Assembly (NCBI GenBank): GCA_045643125.1
Contig: JAZUKE010000069.1
Location: 1-5,086 of the forward strand
DNA from: UBA1206 sp045643125
GTDB taxonomy: Bacteria; Bacillota; Clostridia; Oscillospirales; CAG-382
DNA: 5,086 bases
Direction: 5' to 3'
The translations under genes and the position numbers were made by a program. Of this stretch, positions 1 through 4,287 are shown piece by piece (the stretch's first letter is position 1; every line of letters starts with the position of its first letter). The notes under the pieces are model-generated. The model saw nothing but the letters and a program-made list of their open reading frames with translations. It was not told the DNA's origin and ran no database searches.

Positions 1-10
1 TTATTGCCAT
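1..10 (-). CDS. Possible 5' end of a gene leaving the window to the left
   Basis: Only three codons (Met-Ala-Ile) are inside the window, so the product cannot be named. The start is proposed because a good ribosome binding site, GAGGAAG on the minus strand, lies about 8 bases upstream of the ATG at 10-8, and because a promoter-like pair pointing the same way lies at 82-54. An alternative ATG at 18-16 is followed by an in-frame stop after five codons and is not a credible start. The gene would be downstream of the methionine sulfoxide reductase on the same strand, with its own promoter. Confidence is limited by the very short visible stretch. Confidence 0.35.
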
Positions 11-53
11 GATCGCATCTTCCTCTCAATTATCACACTACTACAGTAATGTC

Positions 54-82
54 ATTGTATGTGATTTATTTCTGTTTGTTAA
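54..82 (-). promoter_or_regulatory. Sigma-A-type promoter on the minus strand
   Basis: Read on the minus strand, TTAACA (82-77) and TACAAT (59-54) are separated by 17 bases. Each matches five of six consensus positions. It lies between the stop codon of the reductase gene and the proposed start at position 10, leaving a short leader of about 35 bases. It is the best available reason to think a separate transcript begins here. No clear terminator for the reductase gene was found in 1-96, so read-through is also possible. Confidence 0.4.
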
Positions 83-96
83 GAAGATGTTTTGCT

Positions 97-543
97 TTAT
101 ATCAGTTTTTCTATTTCCTCTGCAAGAAGCTCAAGACCGGCTTTGTCCGTTTCGTCAAAGCGTGAAAGCGAGGTGCTGTCTATATCAAGCACGCCGACTG
201 GGACGCCGTCTTTGCGGAGAACGACGACTATTTCCGAATTCGATTCCGAATCGCAGGCGATATGCCCCGGGAAAAGATGCACGTTCGGGACAAGCAGCGT
301 TTCGTTTTGTCTGACGGCACATCCGCAAACGCCCTTGCCGACGGGGATCGACATACAGGCGATCTTTCCCTGGAACGGAGAAAGCTCAAGAACACCGTTT
401 CTGAGGAGATAAAAACCTACCCAGCTCACGTCCGGCAGAGCGTGATAAAGCAGGGAAGCCACGTTTGCGAGATTTCCCACGGCGTTGTCGTACCCGTCCG
501 TGAGAGACCTGATCTGTCTGAGAAGCGAAGAATAATCGGTCAT
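97..543 (-). CDS. msrC: Free methionine-(R)-sulfoxide reductase (GAF domain)
   Basis: This 148-residue cytoplasmic enzyme reduces free methionine-R-sulfoxide to methionine, with thioredoxin as the usual reductant in the family, and so helps repair oxidative damage. The whole protein is one GAF domain of normal family length. The signature block is clear: SPFQGKIAC at 55-63, PVGKGVCG at 67-74 and HLFPGHIACDSESNSEIVV at 89-107. Cysteines 63, 73 and 97 have the same 10- and 24-residue spacing as the three conserved redox cysteines of the E. coli enzyme (84, 94, 118). The segment VGVLDIDS near 117-123 is the usual end of the GAF core. The start is supported by AGGAAG about 8 bases upstream. A fourth cysteine (75) lies two residues after Cys73, a position more often Thr or Ser. 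Its direction is opposite to the ECF operons and no functional link to them is visible. Confidence 0.93.
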   Translation of the reverse strand: MTDYSSLLRQIRSLTDGYDNAVGNLANVASLLYHALPDVSWVGFYLLRNGVLELSPFQGKIACMSIPVGKGVCGCAVRQNETLLVPNVHLFPGHIACDSESNSEIVVVLRKDGVPVGVLDIDSTSLSRFDETDKAGLELLAEEIEKLI

Positions 544-583
544 TGTTTTTTACTTCCTTTTTTATTAAAATTATATATATCCG

Positions 584-611
584 TTGACTTTTACGATATT
601 ATCGCTATAAT
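584..611 (+). promoter_or_regulatory. Orphan sigma-A-type promoter on the plus strand
   Basis: TTGACT (584-589) and TATAAT (606-611) are separated by 16 bases, a near-consensus vegetative promoter. It points away from the reductase gene toward the MATE remnant at 680-784, where no intact gene exists and a strong terminator stops transcription near 820. It may be the leftover promoter of a gene that was deleted when the MATE tail was brought next to it, or it may make a short non-coding RNA of roughly 200 bases. A convincing minus-strand promoter for the reductase gene was not found in the same interval. Confidence 0.5.
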
Positions 612-679
612 TAAGACGTTTATACAACGAAGAAAAGAAGCGGCAATATGATAAAGTCATTGATGAAAACCGAAAGAAT

Positions 680-782
680 ATGCTCTGCTACACCGCCGCA
701 TGGTGTACGAATGCCGTTCTCTTTTCCATCGCGTTTGCCGTTGTCTTTTCACGGTACAAAAAAGGAAAACTCATAAAAATGT
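680..782 (+). repeat. 103-base direct repeat, left copy
   Basis: This is the left member of a pair of direct repeats (the other is at 3950-4052) that differ at one base. It lies wholly inside the MATE remnant. The pair brackets the dockerin-sigma-anti-sigma operon, so recombination between the copies would remove 3270 bases including that operon. Confidence 0.95.
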
Positions 783-784
783 GA
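680..784 (+). pseudogene. Remnant of the 3' end of a MATE efflux transporter gene (short copy)
   Basis: In the frame starting at 680 the DNA encodes about 34 residues followed by a stop at 782-784: the last membrane segment and basic tail (KKGKLIKM) of a MATE-family multidrug/sodium antiporter. The identification rests on the longer copy at 3746-4054, which carries more recognisable MATE sequence. Bases 680-782 match 3950-4052 with a single mismatch (712 versus 3982). Immediately upstream of 680 the two copies share nothing, so 680 is a sharp break. The frame stays open upstream but encodes charged residues unlike a transporter. No start codon or ribosome binding site makes this a plausible gene. 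It is best read as a scar left by recombination or deletion. Confidence 0.75.
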
Positions 785-791
785 TACTATC

Positions 792-820
792 GCCTTTCGC
801 GGCAAAGCGGAAGGCTTTTT
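792..820 (+). terminator. Rho-independent terminator after the short MATE remnant
   Basis: A 9-base-pair stem is formed by GCCTTTCGC (792-800) and GCGGAAGGC (807-815), with one G-T pair. The loop is six bases, and a run of five T follows (816-820). It lies 8 bases after the MATE stop codon, where the native gene would have ended. It also shields the downstream sigma operon from transcription starting at the orphan promoter. Confidence 0.85.
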
Positions 821-853
821 CATTTCATTAAAGATTATAGCATAAATCTCTAT

Positions 854-878
854 AAAATCAATGAAAAAACTTGATTTT
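854..878 (+). promoter_or_regulatory. Conserved dyad (possible operator) upstream of the dockerin operon
   Basis: AAAATCAA (854-861) and TTGATTTT (871-878) form a perfect 8-base inverted repeat separated by 9 bases. The right arm contains the -35 element of the sigma-A-type promoter. The same arms with the same 9-base gap, but a different gap sequence, occur at 4131-4155. This arrangement suggests a dimeric DNA-binding protein that would block RNA polymerase. The protein is unknown. A purely structural AT-rich hairpin is the alternative. Confidence 0.5.
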
Positions 879-900
879 GAGTGACAAAAACTGATATAAT
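871..900 (+). promoter_or_regulatory. Sigma-A-type promoter of the dockerin-sigma-anti-sigma operon
   Basis: TTGATT (871-876) and TATAAT (895-900) are separated by 18 bases. Both elements and the spacing are identical in the second module at 4148-4177, although the spacer sequence has changed. It would provide basal transcription of the operon independent of the ECF factor. Confidence 0.65.
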
Positions 901-928
901 GAAAAAAATAAAAAAATTCAAAAAAAGA

Positions 929-957
929 TGTTACATTTGAACTGTATTTTCTGTTAT
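929..957 (+). promoter_or_regulatory. Putative ECF-type (autoregulated) promoter, module 1
   Basis: TGTTAC (929-934) and TGTTAT (952-957) are separated by 17 bases. The matching block in module 2 is TGTAAC, 16 bases, CGTTAT, which resembles ECF promoters such as those of Bacillus SigX or SigW (TGTAAC or TGAAAC, 16 bases, CG-containing -10). Its position just before the operon and its conservation between the modules suggest that the sigma factor activates its own operon. The assignment rests on motif resemblance and comparison of two copies only. Copy 1 departs more from the ECF consensus than copy 2. Confidence 0.45.
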
Positions 958-999
958 TTAAGGTGAAGGGCAAAAGAACGCCAAAGAAAGGAAAAGAAA

Positions 1000-2046
1000 A
1001 TGAAAAACAAATTAAAAAAGCATGTTTCGTACCTTCTTGTTTTCGCACTTTGTATATCTATGTTTATTTTTCCGGTATCTTCAGATGAAGAACCGACCGC
1101 CTGCACACATTCTTTGTGTGTGATATTGGAGGAAAACGCCGACGGACATATTTTGAAATGCGAATCGTGCGGAACAACAATAAGTGAAAAGCACGAATAT
1201 TCAAGCAAGTCGATTTGTACTGTGTGCGGATATAAATGTTTGCATCCCGATATGGAGTATGAGTTCAAAGATGAATGGAGGCATACCGTAAAATGCGCAT
1301 CTTGCGGTTATGAAAAAGTCGATTATCATTTTTCAACCGGTGAAGACCTTGATCCACATTCTCCGGCTCCTTCAAATATCTGCGCCAAATGCGGATTTGA
1401 GTGTGAACACACCCATACATCGTTTCAAATCATTGACGAATCATATCATTTCGAATTCTGTTCTTGCTGCAAAACGGTAATTGATGAAAAACAGGAACAC
1501 GATTTTTCAAACCATCAATACGATGAACCCGGATATTCTAACGGATTCTGCAGCTGCGGCTGTAGTCTGCTTGAGATACAGAACTACGGTGACGGATATG
1601 TGGAATACAAACCGGAATCTTTCGGGATCGTTGAATTCAAGGTATATAATTCCCAATGGATTTTTGGGATGAAAGTAGACGGTGAAAAGCTCGGAAAAGC
1701 GAAATACACCGTACTGGATGAAAACACGATAAGAATAAACAATGATTATCTTGATACACTTTCTCCCGGGAAACACAGCTTATACTTGTATGATGATTTC
1801 TCCGGATATACACGCGAAGTAACTCTTATGATACTCCCCGAAAAATTCGAGAGAACGGATATCAACCACGACTGCAAAATAAACACCGAAGATGCCGTAT
1901 ATCTTCTCCGCAATATAATGCGTCCTTCAAAGTATCCTACAACGGAAAACCGCGACATCAACGGCGACGGAAAAATAAATACCGAGGATGCGATATATCT
2001 TCTCCGCCATATAATGCGTCCCGAAAAATATCCTCTTGCCGACTGA
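1000..2046 (+). CDS. Secreted cysteine-rich protein with X2-like and type I dockerin domains
   Basis: This 348-residue exported protein probably docks onto a cellulosome-type scaffoldin through a cohesin. A signal peptide covers about 1-28 (KNKLKK, then a hydrophobic stretch to PVSS). Residues 35-188 are rich in Cys and His, with repeated CxxC knuckles (54/57, 73/76, 99/102, 128/131) and a Cys cluster at 154-157 and 184-188; these look like extracellular metal-binding ribbons. Residues ~216-279 resemble an X2-like Ig fold (LGKAKYTVLDENTIRI, then YLDTLSPGKHSLYL). Residues 286-345 are a type I dockerin: two calcium loops (287-298 and 319-330) of the form D-I-N-x-D-x-K-I-N-T-E-D, each followed by a YLLR helix and RPxKYP. 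No catalytic domain is visible. The start has AAAGGA 7 bases upstream. It is the first gene of the operon, 21 bases before the sigma gene; module 2 has no counterpart. The dockerin call is firm, but the function of the Cys-rich part is unknown. Confidence 0.9.
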   Translation: MKNKLKKHVSYLLVFALCISMFIFPVSSDEEPTACTHSLCVILEENADGHILKCESCGTTISEKHEYSSKSICTVCGYKCLHPDMEYEFKDEWRHTVKCASCGYEKVDYHFSTGEDLDPHSPAPSNICAKCGFECEHTHTSFQIIDESYHFEFCSCCKTVIDEKQEHDFSNHQYDEPGYSNGFCSCGCSLLEIQNYGDGYVEYKPESFGIVEFKVYNSQWIFGMKVDGEKLGKAKYTVLDENTIRINNDYLDTLSPGKHSLYLYDDFSGYTREVTLMILPEKFERTDINHDCKINTEDAVYLLRNIMRPSKYPTTENRDINGDGKINTEDAIYLLRHIMRPEKYPLAD

Positions 2047-2067
2047 AAGTATTGAAAGGAAAATAAA

Positions 2068-2622
2068 ATGAACGACAGACAGATAGTGGAACTCTACCTT
2101 GTTCGTGATGAAAAGGCAATATCGGAGACCGCTGTCAAATACGGCAGGTATTGCCATTATATTGCAAACAGTATATTGGGTGACGAAAACTATGCTGACG
2201 AAGTCGTCAACGACACATATCTCAAAACGTGGAATTCCATTCCGCCAAACGAGCCGGATCCGCTTAAACCGTATGTCGGTACAATAAGCCGAAATCTTGC
2301 GCTCAACAGATATACCGAAATGAGTGCCGAAAAACGCGGAGGAAGCGATATGCCGTTTGTTTACGAAGAGCTTGAAGAATGTATACCCGGAAACACAGTA
2401 AATATTGAAGAAAACACCGCGCTCCGTGACGCGCTGAACAAATTTCTTGCTACTCTTCCGAAAAGGAAACGTGTCGTTTTCGTGCGGCGTTATTGGTATG
2501 CGTCGTCGATAAGCGAGATAGCAAGCGATTATTCAATGACCGAAGCGGGAGTAAGAATGACTCTTTCGAGAACACGCAAAAATCTTAAAGAATTTTTCGA
2601 AAAGGAGGGTATTGAAGCATGA
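2068..2622 (+). CDS. ECF-type RNA polymerase sigma factor, module 1
   Basis: This 184-residue sigma-70 family factor has only the two domains typical of ECF (group IV) sigma factors. Region 2 covers about residues 5-90, including YADEVVNDTYLKTWNSIPP at 42-60, the usual polymerase-binding and -10 recognition area. Region 4 covers about 122-178, with the helix-turn-helix ISEIASDYSMTEAGVRMTLS at 148-167. A loosely conserved linker separates them. It begins 21 bases after the dockerin gene, with AAAGGA 7 bases upstream, and its stop overlaps the anti-sigma start (ATGA), implying translational coupling. It is about 69% identical to the sigma factor at 4288-4842 by hand alignment without gaps. The most divergent stretches are the linker (about 106-118) and the C-terminal tail. 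The promoters it recognises are unknown; the TGTTAC/TGTTAT pair upstream of the operon is the natural candidate. Confidence 0.9.
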   Translation: MNDRQIVELYLVRDEKAISETAVKYGRYCHYIANSILGDENYADEVVNDTYLKTWNSIPPNEPDPLKPYVGTISRNLALNRYTEMSAEKRGGSDMPFVYEELEECIPGNTVNIEENTALRDALNKFLATLPKRKRVVFVRRYWYASSISEIASDYSMTEAGVRMTLSRTRKNLKEFFEKEGIEA

Positions 2623-3803
2623 CGGGCGAAGCCATATTCCGCGCATTCGGCGGAATCGACGCAAAATATATAATTGAAGCTTCCCCTGCGGAACCGGTTG
2701 AAGACGGCAAACCAAAGAGAAAGATATTCAGTATGATACTCAACACGGCGGCAAGTGTTGTTATCGTTGCGACACTCGGATTCCTTGTTTATGGGCTTGT
2801 TCATAATCAAAAACCGCCTGTTTCTCCGCTTGCTTCGGGAATTATAAGCGAAGAATCTTCTTACGCTTCTTCGGCGGAAGAGGAAAGTTCGGAATCGTCG
2901 GAAGAACCGAGTGAAGAATCAAGCGAAGCGGTTGTCGAAGAATCTTCGGAAGAATCAAGCGAAGAATCATCCGAGGAATCAAGTGAGGAATCGAGTGAAG
3001 AATCAAGTGAGGAATTAAGCGAAGAATCTTCGGAAGAATCAAGCGAAGAATCAAGCGAGGAATCGAGTGAGGAATCGAGTATAGATGATATTGGCTCAAA
3101 GGAGCCTGAAGAATATAACTATATTTCGCTTTCTGACGCAAAAAGAATCATATATGAAGATATCGGAAGCGACGGAACTACTGTTTCCAAATACCATTCG
3201 GAAGGAGCAAACGAATCGCTTTATTATGTGATGACTGCGGTAAAAGGCGATATGGAGTACGTTTATAAAATAAATGCGCTTTACGGGGATATTATTGAAA
3301 AAAGCTCACACGATGCTCCGAAATCTTCACCGGTCGTTATAAACGGTGTTTCTCATACTCCGCAGTCTACGCATTATACACCGGATTCGTTTTCAACGAC
3401 AAATGAGCAAGCTCTTAAAGACCGAATGAGTATTTCCGTTTCAGGGTCGAAACCTGTTGCGGTTTTTGTGGTTGATATCGATAAACCGGGAAGAACTCAA
3501 ATTACAAGACTTAATTATGCGGAATACGCCGTTGAAAAGGAAAACATTAAAATATGGATATGTGACAGCGACGGAAACGAAATAGACTACGTTTATACAA
3601 ACAAGAACGGGGCTGCGATTTTTGACATATATGATGAGGATCAGACTTATCGTTTTCGTATAGACGGCTACGATTCTTTGTCGGATCTCGACGGAAGCAC
3701 TATGTTGTTTGGCAGGTTGGAATTCTGGTGGGACGTGCGCTATGAGTGGTTGAGCAGTTACGGTTACATATTCTTGTATGTTCCGCATTGTGGTGCGTGG
3801 TGA
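2619..3803 (+). CDS. Membrane-anchored putative anti-sigma factor with PepSY domain; C-terminus altered
   Basis: This 394-residue single-pass protein likely restrains the adjacent ECF sigma factor. In order: a short cytoplasmic N-terminus (1-35) ending in the basic KPKRK; a membrane helix (about 37-61), giving N-in topology; a Ser/Glu stalk (about 77-154); a PepSY-like domain (about 167-229; ISLSDAKRIIYEDIG, then EYVYKINALYGDIIE); and a beta-rich segment (about 272-352) resembling Cna-B or carboxypeptidase-regulatory folds. There is no HxxxCxxC zinc anti-sigma motif, so the role is inferred from gene order, the ATGA overlap with the sigma gene and topology. The start has AAGGAGG about 9 bases upstream. 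Its N-terminus and membrane segment match the protein beginning at 4839. The gene runs into MATE-derived DNA: from about residue 377 the protein is read from the MATE remnant in another frame. The native C-terminus has therefore probably been lost or replaced. Confidence 0.8.
   Translation: MTGEAIFRAFGGIDAKYIIEASPAEPVEDGKPKRKIFSMILNTAASVVIVATLGFLVYGLVHNQKPPVSPLASGIISEESSYASSAEEESSESSEEPSEESSEAVVEESSEESSEESSEESSEESSEESSEELSEESSEESSEESSEESSEESSIDDIGSKEPEEYNYISLSDAKRIIYEDIGSDGTTVSKYHSEGANESLYYVMTAVKGDMEYVYKINALYGDIIEKSSHDAPKSSPVVINGVSHTPQSTHYTPDSFSTTNEQALKDRMSISVSGSKPVAVFVVDIDKPGRTQITRLNYAEYAVEKENIKIWICDSDGNEIDYVYTNKNGAAIFDIYDEDQTYRFRIDGYDSLSDLDGSTMLFGRLEFWWDVRYEWLSSYGYIFLYVPHCGAW
2940..3080 (+). 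repeat. In-frame 12-base repeat encoding a Ser/Glu stalk
   Basis: About twelve consecutive units of 12 bases encode the tetrapeptide E-S-S-E, with one E-L-S-E variant near residues 132-135. Less regular Ser/Glu sequence extends the region upstream to about 2847. Codons vary between units (TCA/TCT/TCG with AGC/AGT, GAA/GAG), so the array is not freshly copied, although unit number could still change by slippage. As protein it should be an extended, highly acidic and disordered spacer that lifts the outer domains away from the membrane, possibly across the cell wall. Confidence 0.95.
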
Positions 3804-4054
3804 ACACATACAACAACGTGCTTGCGGGTGCGCTCAACGCTTTCGGATATTCGGCGTTCACGATGATCGGCAATATATGTTCCACGATAATCCTACGCAC
3901 GTTCTGGATGCAGGTGATATACCCTCATTTTACGTCGTTCAGAACGATAATGCTCTGCTACACCGCCGCATGGTGTACGAACGCCGTTCTCTTTTCCATC
4001 GCGTTTGCCGTTGTCTTTTCACGGTACAAAAAAGGAAAACTCATAAAAATGTAA
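3746..4054 (+). pseudogene. Remnant of the 3' end of a MATE efflux transporter gene (long copy)
   Basis: The frame from 3746 to the stop at 4052-4054 encodes about 102 residues that look like the last two membrane helices of a MATE-family antiporter. The segment NNVLAGALNAFGYS corresponds to the family's conserved (L/M)xGxLRGxGxS region, followed by a helix, the IYPHF loop, a final helix (MLCYTAAWCTNAVLFSIAF) and a basic tail. MATE proteins are normally about 440-460 residues, so only the C-terminal fifth remains. An in-frame stop at 3743-3745 closes the frame upstream and there is no ribosome binding site. The first ~58 bases overlap the anti-sigma gene in another frame. The 3' part repeats 680-782 almost exactly. 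MATE membership is judged by eye. Confidence 0.75.
3950..4052 (+). repeat. 103-base direct repeat, right copy
   Basis: This matches 680-782 with a single difference (C at 3982 versus T at 712). It ends at the shared ATGT of the MATE tail; the stop codons (TGA versus TAA) and terminators then differ. Similarity resumes more loosely about 60 bases later in the promoter block. Confidence 0.95.
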
Positions 4055-4061
4055 GCAGTAA

Positions 4062-4093
4062 GCCCTTTGCGTCAGCGACGCAGGGGCTTTTTT
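4062..4093 (+). terminator. Rho-independent terminator after the long MATE remnant
   Basis: The left arm at 4062-4073 (GCCCTTTGCGTC) pairs with the right arm at 4077-4087 (GACGCAGGGGC) around a three-base loop, with one bulged T. Six T follow (4088-4093). It lies 7 bases after the MATE stop codon and 8 bases beyond where the module 1 terminator starts relative to the repeat, but its sequence is different. It would also end transcripts of the upstream dockerin-sigma-anti-sigma operon and separate that operon from module 2. Confidence 0.85.
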
Positions 4094-4130
4094 CGTCCTT
4101 TGCATAGATAATTATAGCATAAATCCTTAT

Positions 4131-4155
4131 AAAATCAAGAAAATTACTTGATTTT
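4131..4155 (+). promoter_or_regulatory. Conserved dyad (possible operator), module 2
   Basis: AAAATCAA (4131-4138) and TTGATTTT (4148-4155) form a perfect 8-base inverted repeat with a 9-base gap. Arms and gap length are the same as at 854-878, while the gap bases differ at several positions. Conservation of arms but not gap is the pattern expected of a protein-binding site. The right arm covers the -35 element. Confidence 0.5.
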
Positions 4156-4177
4156 GCCGTGTAATAAAAGATATAAT
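4148..4177 (+). promoter_or_regulatory. Sigma-A-type promoter of the second sigma operon
   Basis: TTGATT (4148-4153) and TATAAT (4172-4177) with an 18-base spacer, the same elements and spacing as in module 1. It would give basal expression of the sigma and anti-sigma pair. Confidence 0.65.
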
Positions 4178-4206
4178 GAAAAAAATAAAAATTTTTTCAA
4201 AAAAAG

Positions 4207-4234
4207 TGTAACCTTTTCGTCTTTTTTCCGTTAT
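4207..4234 (+). promoter_or_regulatory. Putative ECF-type (autoregulated) promoter, module 2
   Basis: TGTAAC (4207-4212) and CGTTAT (4229-4234) are separated by 16 bases of mostly T, the layout of known Gram-positive ECF promoters. It lies about 53 bases before the sigma start and is followed by a GGTGAAGG leader block also present in module 1 (962-969). It is the better of the two copies and the main reason to propose autoregulation. Confidence 0.5.
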
Positions 4235-4287
4235 ATGGGGTGAAGGACAAAACAAGCGCTTGAGTCTCTTATTACTTGGAGGAGAAA

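Noticed and set aside
262..651. Plus-strand open frame of 129 codons opposite the reductase gene
   Set aside because: It is antisense to a clearly recognisable enzyme, has no good ribosome binding site and its product has no recognisable features.
648..776. Small plus-strand frame of 42 codons starting with ATG downstream of the orphan promoter
   Set aside because: It reads the MATE remnant in the wrong frame, and only a weak purine stretch precedes the ATG. It is probably chance.
2940..3080. CRISPR-like or non-coding tandem array
   Set aside because: The 12-base period has no spacers and stays in frame throughout. It is a coding repeat for the Ser/Glu stalk.
2842..3141. Minus-strand frame rich in Ile, Leu and Arg
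   Set aside because: It is the reverse reading of the Ser/Glu codon repeat, which stays open because of its 12-base period.
680..4052. Insertion sequence or transposon bounded by the direct repeats
   Set aside because: There is no transposase or integrase, no terminal inverted repeats, and the repeats are MATE coding sequence. Homologous recombination explains the pattern better.
3778..4107. Plus-strand frame of 109 codons over the MATE remnant and terminator
   Set aside because: Its product is Arg/Phe-rich with no family resemblance, it runs through a terminator stem, and the other frame is clearly MATE-like.
4276..4287. Upstream TTG start adding four residues to the second sigma factor
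   Set aside because: The TTG lies inside the ribosome binding site TTGGAGGAG, and the ATG at 4288 aligns exactly with the paralogue's start.
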